A stretch of DNA of 64,000 bases from positions 4,900,834 to 4,964,833 of the forward strand of contig CM070561.1 of NCBI GenBank assembly GCA_036346405.1, given 5' to 3'. The position numbers and the translations under genes were made by a program. The notes under the pieces are model-generated. The model had not been told where the DNA came from. It worked only from the letters and a program-made list of their open reading frames with translations, and searched no databases. The DNA comes from Phyllostachys edulis. Lineage: Eukaryota; Streptophyta; Magnoliopsida; Poales; Poaceae. Below, piece after piece: positions 44,241 through 56,300 of the stretch; within the stretch, counting starts at the first letter, position 1, and every line of letters begins with the position of its first letter.

Positions 44241-46930
44241 AGCATTACGGATCGGCTACTCTCATGCATGTGCGATTCATCTTTCAGTAATTATCGGTGA
44301 GCGCAAATAATAAATAAATACTTAGTTGCTTTTGGTGCTAATGTGCATACATTAATCAGTTGATCTTCTTTTTTAGTAGATTTTAATTTAACAAACTTTT
44401 CGGGCCCCCATTAGGTTAACACTCCCCAACGGCTATTTTTGCCATGGCCTGTTAGCTCTAGACTATGTGGTTGCTAAATTCACACACGCTCGCCTCTAGC
44501 TTGGGTTGGCTCGAGATGAAAGGGTGTGGGTTGCTTTTATCCGGATTCATGGACTCTCCTACACCAAACTATCATATCCTATCCTACGATACGTGCTCGC
44601 GACCCGCGACATAAAACACTACACAAAATCCATACTACCAACTTCAACTCACACACAGCGTTGCACTTTGCTACTCACCGCACAGCACGTACAAAATACC
44701 AAACCTAGTACAACACTAAATGCCACACTGCACACCCTAACACAAAATGCTACACGTACACAGCACTAACACTAAATATGCACTAACACACCTAATCACT
44801 AAACACACCTACACAACACACGCACACATCACACGACCACACCACACACACACAAACACACACACACGACTCATGCACTACTCACACCCTCCTGCACCTC
44901 TCTCACCCTTCACCTCTTCCCGTGACTCTCTCCTCTCCCTCTAGATCTGGTGCGGCCGAGCTCCTTTGGTGCTCCTCTGTTGGCTCCTCCATTCGGATCC
45001 GCACCATTGGATTCTTCCCCTAGATCTGCACCATGAGCTCCTCCATTCTTGGATCTGCGCCATCCGATGGGTTTTTCGGTTGCTCGCCGTTGCCTCCTTC
45101 GGGTCTATGCCACAGGGGTTTTCGACCATTTCTTGTTGCTTTTCCTCTCGGACCTGTCGGTCGCTACCTCCTCGACTACAAGCGGTTCCTCTCTACCCCT
45201 TACCCTTACTTATCTTCCTCATGTTGATTTAGCTCTAGCTTGAGTTGTGGCCTTGGTGGTATTTTGGTGGGTGTTAGGGGATGTTGGTGGTGGCCATGAG
45301 AAGATGGTTCGGTTCATTAGTGTCGGAGTGACTAGGTGGGCTTTGGTGGCGATGATGGTGGGGGCTTGGTTGATTTCCTAGCCGGTTTGTGAGCATGGTC
45401 TCTGTGGTGCTTTGGTGTTTTGGGCTTGACCTCGATGGACATGGTGGCCTTTGGTGGCTTGAGTATGGTGGTGGAGCTAGTAGCTTGCTCCTTGGCTTTG
45501 GTTCTGTGGTGCTACTTCTAGTGGGTTTTTTTTGGGGGGGGGGTGTTGTTTGATGGTGGGGATGCTCGGTAGAGCTTCGTTCTTGAACATGGTGGTGGCT
45601 TGGCTTCGGGCATGGTGGGATGCTCGGTTCTTGGGCATGGAGGATGATGGTGGTTTCTTTGGTTCTTGGGAACTAAGGGTGAGGATGGTTTCAGTTCTTG
45701 GACACTGAGGGTGAGGATGGTTTTGGTTCTTGGGCCTTGAGTCCAAACCCTAATCTAGACATTCCTCTTTCCCTTCTGTCATATACGCAATATCTAGTAA
45801 CCTTTTTTCTTTGTTTGTTTTATTTTCACTATGCATGCTTGGGGGTTAGGCTTAGTTAGGGCGCCATGGCGTGACTCGGGGTGGGATTTGTGTCGAGGAG
45901 CTCATCCCGCTCAGGGCATGCGGTGCATCCTACATGCTTGCTCTTGGCATTGTGGTGTCCATCCGGGACTAGGGCATGGTGACTTTCTTCCTTGGTTACC
46001 AAGGCGTCGGTTGGTCGTGTGTTGTGTTAGTGTTGTGTGATGATGATGTCGGGAGGGTTAGAATGGGAATGGCTAGCATGTGGGCTTCTGGATTAGTTTC
46101 TTTGGTTGGGGAATGTATGTCGTGGTTGTCCTTTGGGTGTCGTGGTTATTCATCGGTCTTGTGGTCGTTCTTTGGTCGCTTCCTCTTCCTTCTAGCTTCT
46201 TGCCTCCTGCTTCTTCCCTCCCGGCTTTGGCTTGCTTGCAGTTGGTTGGCGATGGGGCTTGCTCTTAGTAGCTCTTGGTTGGGTTCCTTTGGAGGAAAGC
46301 AAGGTGGGGGCGATGGCCTAGCTTGTTTGCTCTGCCTTGGGATGGCGATGGTCTTCTTGCTCTCCCTCTCGGTTGAGGGTGGCTCAAGGGAATGCGAGGT
46401 GGTCCACTTTGAAAATGATGGGCTTTATCCTAGGCTTTGGCTAGCTCACTCTCTTTCCTTCCCTGTTCTCTACCCAAATTGCCCTTACCCTATCCTTTTG
46501 GCTCTCAGAAGGGGCTATTTGGCTGGGCAAAGGTTGTGGAGTGATGGTTGAAAGAACACTGTGCTTTGGATTTTCCACGGTTGTGGTATGATAGAAAAAG
46601 TGGGTCTTTGGGTGTTGGTAAATCTTTGAGTGATGAAACCCATGAAGTGAGAGGCGCCGATGGCCCCGGACGATATAGGAACCTCGGTGAGCTTCATACT
46701 TTCGACGCGTTCCTTCTTCTCCTATATTTCATTTTATTGGTTGTAGGTTTGCATCTAGGTGATCTGAGATCAACTAGTAAACTAGGTGATCTTAAGGGTG
46801 GCCCGATCTTTCACGGTACAAACAACGGGCGGTCCTTCATCTTGCGGACTAGGTTTCACGCCTCCTTGACCCTTGCGGTGATGAAGACGACGCGACTCCT
46901 CGACCACGTAGCAATGTAGATAGATGTCAA
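44241..46930. other. Low-complexity and unassigned sequence
   Basis: 44690-44890 is rich in CA/ACAC words (a nearly pure run at 44843-44871). 45230-45730 is GGTGGT- and GGTTCTTGG-rich, with T8 followed by G10 at 45526-45543. A 191-codon open frame at 45976-46551 (+) is Trp/Leu/Ser-rich with no recognisable domain; I consider it chance coding capacity. Confidence 0.4.
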
Positions 46931-48935
46931 GATATTCACGCACTAATCAATCACAAGGAATATTAGAAGCATGAACTCGAAGCCTCTCTAAACCGTGAGT
47001 AGCAAAGATCACGAATTAGACGACTTGAATCATGTAGATTCGGTATGCAATCTCAAGAATGAGGTTTTCTTGCCTTGCACCAACCTCAACAAACCCTAGA
47101 TGGGAAAATCTCAATCAACGTACTGTTCTCGCCGAGTACTGTTTCCGCTGAGTATTCCTTCCGCCGAGTACTATTCCCGGTGCTACTTTCACCGAGTACT
47201 GGTCGTAGACTTGATCGTGAAACTGGTCGTAGACCTTGTGGAAGTGGTCGTGGACCCTGGGAAAGTGGTCGTGGACCTTAGGAAGCTGGTGCGTGGACCT
47301 CGTTTTCTTCTAGCTCAACTTATGGCGGCTTGATCGACTTGTCTCCATGTGCCGCGGCATCACTTGACCTTGTAATTTCAGATTGTATTGGTGTAGCACA
47401 AGGCACAGTGGTAATGGCACTCTTGGCCACATCACGGGGTCTCTTGGCTTTTGTTTATAAAGAACAGGAATGGTGTCAAGACATTGGGAAGATTCTATCT
47501 ATTGACAAATGTCTTGACAGAGAGAAATGCAAGGGCTTCAAGCTACCAAGCATGCAAGATTCTTTTGTAATGTACTCAAAGATGTTATATTTATTTGTTA
47601 ACTCTTGCATAACTCAACAAAATTTTGATGAGATAATGTTTGACTCCATCGATTTGTTCATAGATTGACATTTCATTTTTGTTGCATTGCATGTTTAACA
47701 AACCCATTCCAAATATGCGATTGAGGAGCTCCCAATTTCTTGCCTCCTAGAGTCCTCCACAAGATCATGTCAATTATGTTGATGCCTTGAGCTTTGCAAT
47801 CAATCTAGCTAAGGACACGTGTGCACTATGCGACTTGGGAGTTGATTACTTCCTTTAATTTCTTGTGTTTTTTTCTATCATCTTGAAAAATAATTACTGA
47901 CTACCCTATTCATTTCTTCAAGTAACATTTTTATTTTATTTTAGATCGGTAGAGATATGTTTTTTTTGGAAAATAGTAGATAAGTTATGGGTAGTCATAA
48001 TTTGTTTCCCTCTTGAGTGTGTATCTTGTCATAGCATGATAGTGATTATGGCTATTTTGCATTGCAACAAATTGTGCATTCCTTTTAACTAGATGGATGA
48101 GCCTTGTGAAAGGATCGGTGCTCCTCTACGAGAATGGAACATGGAATCTTTGATGCGCTACTTATGTGTCATAAATTCTATAGGATTGAAGAGGCGGAAA
48201 GAGAAGGCGGGGACAAAGAAGGAGAATTAGAATAACATAGTGGTGGTGGTTCATCTATTAGTGTCACTCTAGTGTGAATTTTTAAAAGATAGGATGTTGA
48301 ATGTGAAGATATCAAGCCGACCATGGTGGAGGAACTATTGCTAGAGATCGAGAGAGATACACCGTGGATTTGTCCACCAAAGAATGCAAGCAAATAAAAG
48401 ATTTCTAATATTCGTTCTCACTTCCTCACCTGTAAGAAGGGACTCGATAGATGGATCATGATATGCTAATTCTTAAATGTCCGTCCTTTTGCAACCATAG
48501 TGTTCTCCGCATGTAAATTGTAAGAAACTCAGCTAACCAACTTTGTAATGTGGACAATTGAATGACAACTAACAAAAAATAAACGACAGGTCCAATGTGT
48601 TCATCCTTCTATATAGCATTTTTATTCTAAGTTCATTTGACTAGAGGACTGGGAATTTTAATTATTTGTGTATGGGAAAAAGAATAGAGTTCAAGGCCTA
48701 GGATTCTGATTGATCATCGATGTACATTTCTTCAAATCCTATCTCCAAATATTCATTCATCATTGGTAAAATACGTGACAAATAGGGTTATTGTCAGTTT
48801 TCACATTTAATTGTTAAGTCATTACGTGTTTGTTATACATGCGGTTTGTATGGCGTGCTATCACGTTCATGCGCATCCTCCTCTTATCCTCTGTTTCGAA
48901 CAAACCAAAGTACCAAACCGACTCCATCTGCCTCT
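46931..48935. other. Unassigned AT-rich sequence
   Basis: Around 47110-47300 there are short recurring words: 'ccgagtactgttt', 'ccgagtactattc' and 'aagtggtcgtggacc'. The remainder is AT-rich with short frames. No feature is supported. Confidence 0.35.
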
Positions 48936-49080
48936 CCATCAATTAGGGCTCAGGTTTGTCTAGGGTTCGCAGGGGTTAGCGGGCGAGCGATGACGATGTT
49001 TACTGCGAGAAGCGGCGGGTGGATATCCGCCACAAGGGCTTCAAGATGGAATTATACGTCCACGATAATGTTCTCCCTCT
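48936..49080 (+). pseudogene. Short coding-looking fragment, unidentified
   Basis: Within AT-rich DNA, 48979-49080 reads without stops in one frame as SDDDVYCEKRRVDIRHKGF then KMELYVHDNVLPLD and a TGA. Its charged composition and codon use resemble a true C-terminal exon. I do not recognise the protein. It may be a captured or retroposed gene fragment. Confidence 0.3.
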
Positions 49081-49821
49081 TGATTGAGTCAATCAAGTGA
49101 ACCCATATGTGACATATTTTTTTCTTTTTGGGAAGGATGTAATATGAGGTTTTCATTGGTTCAGAAAATCTGGTACTCTTTATTTTGGTTTCAGTTATCT
49201 GGGCTACATGATCGCAACATTACAAATTATGGAGTTTGCTTGGAGCTTACTTCGACTTTTTAGTTTCTAGCATAGAACTTCATGAGAACAAGTTTGAGTA
49301 GGATAACAAGTGGTGAAGTTTTTCTTGGAATCTTTAGATTCTAATCATGGTTACATTTTGGTTTTCTGTGAAAATTGTATTGCCATGTCGTGATGTTGGC
49401 GTGAATAAGTGCAAGGCAAAGGGATCTAAAGTCTCACAAGTTGTAAAAGTTTGTGAAGTCGGTTGCAATTAATTTGGATGTACAAAACTTAGTTGTAATG
49501 GAATTTATAAAGTTTTATAGCATGTACCGGCTCCTTGAATTTATTGTATTGAATGGATAATTTTGTTGTAGTTGAATGGGTTGATTAATGTTTTTTAGAA
49601 CAAGGATCGAGTTAATGTGGTGTTCAATATATGTGCACAAATTATTGAATAGGTGTTCTGCCTCGGATACCTCTTTGCCCCTCTGAAGGCGATATGTTCG
49701 GTTTGTCAAAATTCTCCCTAATGGTCTCATCGTCCTTTTCTTTTCTTCATTTTTTTACTTGGTAGAGGCAATCATTTGGAAAACATACAAGCAACATCAA
49801 TGAGGTGCATGCTTCCCCAAG

Positions 49822-49884
<63 letters not shown>

Positions 49885-50371
49885 ATGATTCATCTTGATC
49901 GAAAGAATCAATACATCTCCATGTTCTTTTGTGACTAATTGCCTATTTTCATCATCTGAATATGTTTAACATACTAAATTTATTTTGTATGGTTGTTTAG
50001 TCAAACTGCTGACAAGGAAACCTTCTTAGCTCTGCTACAAGACATAGAAGTTTTAACTTATGAATGACAATAGGGAGATTGGTGGTGCAACATCATATTA
50101 TATACAAAAATTGATTCTCTGTTGCAGCATGCGGGCACATGACTAGTGTTACATTATGTTGGATACACCTATGAAATTATGCATGCTATGGAGAGCGTTT
50201 ACGAAATCACATGTTGAAATCCTTGTTTAGTGCCTACACCCCTAGGTATAAGTTTAATTTGATTAGAGATTATGGTGTAGACAATCAATTTCTTGTATAT
50301 CAAATATGCATAACTTGTGATCACATGGATGAATTGAAGGTTACTATTTTGAACAACAATTCTTTTGTGCT
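49081..50371. other. Unassigned AT-rich sequence
   Basis: Only short frames. Contains the dinucleotide array listed separately. Nothing else is recognised. Confidence 0.4.
49824..49881. repeat. (AT)29 microsatellite
   Basis: Uninterrupted AT dinucleotides for 58 bp. Long pure arrays of this kind are usually length-variable between individuals. Confidence 0.97.
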
Positions 50372-51001
50372 TTGAATCTTGTTCATTACGAGAGGAAAAT
50401 AAAATTTAGTTATCATTCAATGCCTATGTGTTCATCTCTTATTGCACCATCTAGTATTGACAACCTGAGTAATGATGTTGAAGTATGGAAAAACTTACAA
50501 ATCTTTTCACCCTTGCTAAATACAATTGCTATTGATCGATTGAAATCTGATTATATGAATAACTCTACTATATACTTTACTTATACTTGCAAATTGAGTT
50601 ACAAATTGAATGCTATGAGAAAATATATCTTTGCTGATTTGATGCATGCACACTCACATTTAATTTGCAAAGTTTTCTCTATTTCTTTGCCACCTGATGT
50701 TGCTAACGTTTTGCTGAAAGATGAGCATGCGTTGCTACAAGTTTTTAAGCTTTTCTTGGAGCTGGACGATGAGCTTACGACTCAAATGCAAGAAGGGAAG
50801 GATGATAAGGACATCAACCCTCCGGATACAACCGCTACTCCACCTCTAACCAGGCTACTCTACTTCCATCGATTCGGCTGCGTCAAACTCTACTCCAACG
50901 GGCCGACAAATTTACTTCACTTATATCTGGTGCTGCGCCATCTCATATTGGGCCGAGGGCCTTGTATCAATTATTGGGCCCAAAGGGCAGCTACCATTTA
51001 G
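50372..51001 (+). CDS. 209-codon open frame of unknown function, possibly retroelement-derived
   Basis: The longest open frame outside the recognised genes with AT-rich codon use unlike the host genes. The middle (residues ~60-145) has regular amphipathic character: YTCKLSYKLNAMRKYIFADL, then SLPPDVANVLLKDEHALLQV and FKLFLELDDEL, followed by an acidic QMQEGKDDKD stretch. No known domain is apparent. The last ~50 residues run into sequence resembling an LTR border ('ttgggcccaaagggc'). It sits just upstream of an LTR-like segment, so it could be a remnant of that element. Expression is unknown. Confidence 0.3.
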   Translation: MNLVHYERKIKFSYHSMPMCSSLIAPSSIDNLSNDVEVWKNLQIFSPLLNTIAIDRLKSDYMNNSTIYFTYTCKLSYKLNAMRKYIFADLMHAHSHLICKVFSISLPPDVANVLLKDEHALLQVFKLFLELDDELTTQMQEGKDDKDINPPDTTATPPLTRLLYFHRFGCVKLYSNGPTNLLHLYLVLRHLILGRGPCINYWAQRAATI

Positions 51002-51049
51002 GCTATTTGGGTTGGCCACCTCCCTGGCCGCCCCCTCTCTTGGGACGCC

Positions 51050-51540
51050 AATCCAAGCCCATGTTGAGGTAGCCGTACTGTTCATGGGGGTACTGTTCAC
51101 TCATGAATAGTACCACCCCATATCTTAGTTATGTCTTGGTTGCTCCCCCCCCCTATTTAAGGTGGTCACCGCACCCTCTAGTTTGTCTTGGATTTTGTTT
51201 AGTTAAAAGTTAACTTCATTGCAACTTTGTGTATTGATTTGTGTCGATTAGACCAACTATATCTTGCTTGAGAATCCCAACTTTATCACATATTTCAATC
51301 ATATTTGCAATTTTATATTGCTTATTATCTTATTCTTGCATGTTCTTCGATTGCATGCAGGAATAGACCTTCGTGGTCAGGTCGATCGTGCTTCTAGTAA
51401 TGTCGATAACAATCACAGAGTTGGTTTAGCGATTGCGGGCATATTGGTCGTGTACGATTGGTAGCCGAATCGTGAGAGTCGTCTCTACTAAAATCAAGTT
51501 ATCATTCTCATCGAAAGATCGGGACACACCCATTATCGCA
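51050..51540 (+). mobile_element. 3' portion of an LTR (Ty3-type, tentative)
   Basis: Has the promoter-like 'ctatttaaggtggtc' (51151-51165) preceded by repeated 'tactgttca' words, a leader, and 'gattgcatgcaggaatagac' followed by 'cttcgtggtcaggtcgatcg'. It ends near 'gaaagatcgggaca'. I recognise this ending as a common grass LTR. It lies roughly 530 bp upstream of the pectinesterase TATA box. Confidence 0.45.
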
Positions 51541-52070
51541 TCAGCAACCCCATAACAATTATCAAGGTCATCACTGACATCTTTGATTTAATTTGTACTA
51601 GTATTTGGTGATGCAAGTGAAGATCTAGCTTTTCATTTGCTTTCAGAAAGCTAGATACTATGTTGAAATTGTTACGGAAGAAATATGAGACACTATCATT
51701 AGCTGGTTGCAATTGTTATCGTAGAAATATAACAAGATTGGACGAGTTCAATTTCTCTCCCGCTGTTATAAAGAAGAAGTGGTGAAATACCACTAATAGA
51801 AATAGGGGAATTGACAGATTTATCGCAATAGTTGATGTGCAATTGTTATTTTATCGCCTATGTCTTCTCGATATATGACTTGAACTTACGTGTTAGTGAG
51901 GCGTAGAGTGACAAAATAACAATTACATATAAATTTAATGGCAAATCACTAATAGTTGCATGCGAATATTGACTCAACTGGGTCAATATATCGGATATGA
52001 AAAACCGAAGACTCCCCAAAGTCCACCTCTAATTGGTTGTTGCAGACGTAGCATCAGCACCCAACGTTGC
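51541..52070. other. Upstream region of the pectinesterase gene
   Basis: AT-rich, without open frames of note. An inverted CCAAT word ('taattggttg', 52030-52039) lies about 35 bp before the TATA box. Confidence 0.4.
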
Positions 52071-52077
52071 TATAAAT
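52071..52077 (+). promoter_or_regulatory. TATA box of the pectinesterase gene
   Basis: TATAAAT in 'cgttgctataaatgtcacg', 150 bp upstream of the ATG at 52221. This would give a 5' UTR of about 115-120 nt. Confidence 0.6.
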
Positions 52078-52220
52078 GTCACGCTCTTCCAATCCTCGCA
52101 CAGTCCGACAGTCGCGCCTCGCTAGCTTCACACACCATTGTCGTTGTCACGTTCGCCATTTACTACGACCGCTCGCTCCCCGCTCCCACAGTGTAGTGGA
52201 GTGGGTGACCCCACCACAGA

Positions 52221-53300
52221 ATGCCACCTCCGACTCCAAGAACCAAGAAACCAACAGCCAAGCTGCTGCTCCTCACCACCTTCCTCTCCTCTCCCCCTTC
52301 TCCTGCTGCTCACCTTCTTCTCCGCCCAAAGGCATTCGCCGTCGTCGCCGTCACGCCCACGACCGCCGCCGAGGACCACCATCGTGCGCGGGCGCTTCTT
52401 GACGATGGCAATGCGGACGCTGAGCACGCGGCCGCCGTGGACCGGCATTGCGCCGGCACGCTGCACCAGGACGTGTGCGTGTCGACGCTCTCCACCATCT
52501 CGAACCTCGCGCAGAAGCCGCTCCGGGACGTGATCTCCGACGTCGTGGGGCGCGCGGCCTCCGCGGTGCGCGCGTCCTCGGCGAACTGCACGTCCTACCT
52601 CCGGCAGTCGCAGCGGCTGCGCATGCGCGACCGCCTCGCGCTGTCCGACTGCCTGGAGCTGTTCGGGCACACGCTGGACCAGCTTGGCACGGCGGCCGCC
52701 GAGCTCTCAGCGGGTAACCACACCGCGGAGGAGTCCATCGCCGGCGTGCAGACCGTGCTCTCGGCCGCCATGACCAACCAGTACACCTGCCTGGACGGCT
52801 TCTCCGGTCCGTCCGCCTCGGAGGATGGGCGCGTCCGGCCCTACATCCAGGGCCGCATCTACCACGTGGCCCACCTCGTCTCCAACTCCTCGCCATGCTG
52901 CGCCGCCTCCGCAGCGCGGAGCGGGCGCGGACTCCGCTCAAGGGGCGAGGCGTTCGAGGGCTACGGGCGAGTGCGGCGCGGGTTCCCGTCGTGGGTGTCG
53001 GCCAGGGACCGGAGGCGGCTGCAGCAGGGCCAGGGCGGCGGCGTCCCGGCTGCGGACGCGGTGGTGGCGAAGGACGGGAGCAGGAACTTCACCACGGTGA
53101 GCGAGGCGGTGGCGGCGGCGCCGAACAACAGCGAGACGCGGTATGTGATATACATAAAGGCGGGGGCTACTTCGAGAACGTGGAGGTGGGGAGCGAGAAG
53201 ACCAACATTATGTTCGTCGGCGACGGCATGTGGAAGACCGTCATCAAGTCCAGCCGCAACGTCGTCGACAACTACACCACCTTCCGCTCCGCCACGCTAG
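52221..53300 (+). CDS. Pectinesterase exon 1: signal anchor, inhibitor domain, start of catalytic domain
   Basis: The ATG at 52221 is followed by a basic stretch and a hydrophobic signal-anchor. Part of the anchor (PLPLLLLLTFFSA, 52288-52326) is in a different frame from what follows. The inhibitor-like domain spans residues ~72-195 with the four family cysteines (C77, C86, C144, C190) and ends NQYTCLDGFSG. Near 52890-52945 the expected family motif SNSLAMLRRL is in a shifted frame. A basic processing-type motif, ARDRRRLQQ, lies at residues 261-269. The catalytic domain starts ADAVVAKDGSRNFTTVSEAV. At 53162-53166 a G5 run lies where G6 would keep frame into GYFENVEVGSEKTNIMFVGD. Confidence 0.88.
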   Translation: MPPPTPRTKKPTAKLLLLTTFLSSPPSPAAHLLLRPKAFAVVAVTPTTAAEDHHRARALLDDGNADAEHAAAVDRHCAGTLHQDVCVSTLSTISNLAQKPLRDVISDVVGRAASAVRASSANCTSYLRQSQRLRMRDRLALSDCLELFGHTLDQLGTAAAELSAGNHTAEESIAGVQTVLSAAMTNQYTCLDGFSGPSASEDGRVRPYIQGRIYHVAHLVSNSSPCCAASAARSGRGLRSRGEAFEGYGRVRRGFPSWVSARDRRRLQQGQGGGVPAADAVVAKDGSRNFTTVSEAVAAAPNNSETRYVIYIKAGATSRTWRWGARRPTLCSSATACGRPSSSPAATSSTTTPPSAPPR

Positions 53301-56300
53301 GTCAGTCTCTGATCACTCTAATCTAAATTCTAATGGATTTTACATTGCTAGTTTATTCCTCCTCTCATTATCCCGACGCATTAGCAAGGCAGTAAATTAC
53401 ACGAGCAATTAGGCTTTTCATGGACGAGGAGGAACAGGGACTTAGCACGTGTATAGGGGCGAGGTGCTGTTTCTCCTTTTAGTTTTTACTGCATGCTTTT
53501 ATAAAGTTTTCGCGACCGGCCGGTGTTAAGTTAGATGTCAGGTCATGAATTCTGGAGGAATGGCGACTGGTAAAGGAATCGTACTTGTCTTGCCGCATTC
53601 GGCAGCTGCTGCTGAATTGGTGATCCATTCGTGATCGAATTACTCCGCTGCTGTACTTCCGGCTAGAAAGAGCAGACGTGCAGAGTCAAATTACTGCGTC
53701 CCAAAAATAACAAACAGTAGCATTAGATGATTACACGAGCCATTTCCTGTTCACCACGAGCCGCTGTCGTTTGTGGGGGCATGCCGGCACGGCACGGCCG
53801 GACGAGTGACGCCTCGTCCGCCACGGAGATCTCACGTCGCGCGGGCCGTCTTTTTAGCCGCGCGCGTGGTAAGTCCATAAGTGGCTGGCTGGGTCGGTTT
53901 GTTTTCGGACGCCGACAATCCATGCCGCGCCTTGGTAGTTTGTATGATCAGACTCGTGAGTCCGTAGTACATTGATCACGTGTATCGTAGTCAAGTACAG
54001 GGCTTGCTTCTGCTCTTCCAGGGCTACGAGTACTAGCTGCAGCACTGAGGTAAGGAATGGGACCAAGTGTGACTACTTACCGACAAATAGGTTGGTTTCA
54101 GACTTTAATATGGTTTATTCACTCCGGTCAGAGAATAATCACGTGCTAGAATGATTGCAATTAAACTCTATTACTTCTGACCCAATTTTTTTTAAAAAAA
54201 CGTATGTTTTGGATATTTGAAAATGATATAAGTGAATTTATCATAAAAAAATACTCTCTTAATGTTGCACTTTTACAACTTTTTCGATTACGTGGTGCAT
54301 CTTGTTGACTTTGAAAGGAAAAAAACTCTTTTATGACTAGAGAGAGCGGTATACTAGCCCACTATATAACTCATGTTAATGTCAGCGACTAGCTAGACAC
54401 ACTATCAACTTCAACCTAGACCTTTTAAATATCAACAATTTTGGTTTAAGCCCTATTAGTTGAGGAGCTTACGATTTGGTCACAACAAAAGTAACTATAC
54501 ATGTTAATCCAAGTGGTAAGGCCCCATACTTAATTATGAGGCATCACCTGGTACCTACTTTGCTTTTCTGTCAAAACAACTAAAAAACCAATGCAGGTGC
54601 TAGTCTTTCTGTGTGCTGCTTGCGCTTGCAAATTGAAGACCCTGCTTGCACAGTATGCACCACTCAGGAGTTGAAGCTCAAATTGTTTTTAATGCAAACT
54701 TAGAATATTGCGCTTACACAGCCCTTACTTCTTGGCATTTGCAGTTATGTAGTACGGGATTGGTTAGGTAAGGTGAAAGTGGCTGGCGGGCACTCCAAAT
54801 TGGGAATGCAAATGCATGCGCTGCCCATAGCTGCCTGCAACCGCAGGTTGAGGGGAGACGGTAGCCAAAACAAAATTCTGTGATCCGACCGCATTCAACC
54901 ACTACTATAAAGGGCAGCCAATCAATTATTACACCATGGAATGCCTTTCTTGGGCTCTCTTCCTCTCTTTCTCCTTTCTCTTTTTTGTTGGGTGGATGTG
55001 AACTGGTGTCCTATCGTCCCCTGTGGGGATCGGATATTCGGATGGCTCAAGTTCAGGCTCAAATTGTTTCTCTCACGAAAAAGAGAAGACATATTGGCAC
55101 CGACACATAGATTCGCATTAGTGTAGGTTGTAAATTGAATTAGTTAGCACTTAATCCAGGGGAGTATGTAGCAGCCTCGTCCACCGTGCGGCTCCTTTGC
55201 GAATTTGTCTAGTTGTTCCACATAAACACACGCATTTTAGAACATGGGCCCGTCATTGGCATTGTTAGGACCGGCCAGGATGAGCCTTAGATCCGTCTTC
55301 CAGATTAACGTTGCCATGAAACGAAATGTGGTTGACAAAATGACAGTTGAGACGCCACTATCGTCTGTGGTGTCGGTGGAGATAATGCATCGCCACCGGT
55401 ACCCTCACATGCATTTGTATCTTGCACTCATGATCACCCGCGGCCGCGTACGACTGCACTATATATGCAACTGTCTTGGCTAGGCCATAGGACATGTACC
55501 GTACTGCAATATCACATTGCATCATGCGCGGATGCGCTCACGTGTAAGACCCGTCGAGTACTCTACTCGCCTAATAAGTGCCTAACAATTAATCTTGCTA
55601 CGAGTACTGGTACAATTTTTCAGTTTGATCGGCAGCAAAAACTGACATAAGACGTGTGTTTTGCAACATTTTAATCACCATTGCAGCCGTGGTCGGCACG
55701 GGGTTCCTGGCGCGGGACATCACGGTGGAGAACGCGGCGGGGCCGAGCAAGCACCAGGCGGTGGCGCTGCGCGTGAACGCGGACCTGTCGGCGTTCTACC
55801 GGTGCAGCTTCGCGGGGTACCAGGACACGCTGTACGTGCACTCGCTGCGGCAGTTCTACCGCGACTGCGACATCTACGGCACGGTGGACTTCATCTTCGG
55901 CGACGCGGCCGTGGTGCTCCAGAACTGCAACCTCTACGCGCGCCGGCCCGACCCCAACCAGAAGAACGTCTTCACGGCGCAGGGCCGCGAGGACCCCAAC
56001 CAGAACACCGGCATCTCGATCCAGGGCTGCAAGGTCGCCGCCGCCGCCGACCTCTTCCCCGTGCAGGCCAACTTCTCGTCGTACCTCGGCCGGCCGTGGA
56101 AGCAGTACTCGCGGACGGTGTTCATGCAGTCAAGATGGAGAGCCTCGTACACCCCAGGGGTGGCTCGAGTGGAACGGCAGCTTCGCGCTCGACACGCTCT
56201 ACTACGCCGAGTACATGAACCGAGGGCCCGGCGCCAACACGTCGGCGAGGGTGGCGTGGCCCGGGTACCACGTGCTCACCAGCGCCGACGACGCCAGCAA

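Noticed and set aside
44690..44890. CA-rich tract considered as a possible telomere-like or recombination-related sequence
   Set aside because: It is a degenerate CA/ACAC tract without any regular unit such as the plant telomere repeat.
45976..46551. 191-codon plus-strand frame
   Set aside because: Low-complexity Trp/Leu/Gly/Ser-rich sequence in a GGT-rich tract; no domain or regulatory signal.
52351..52941. 196-codon minus-strand frame opposite the pectinesterase
   Set aside because: Arg-rich shadow of the conserved inhibitor-domain coding strand.
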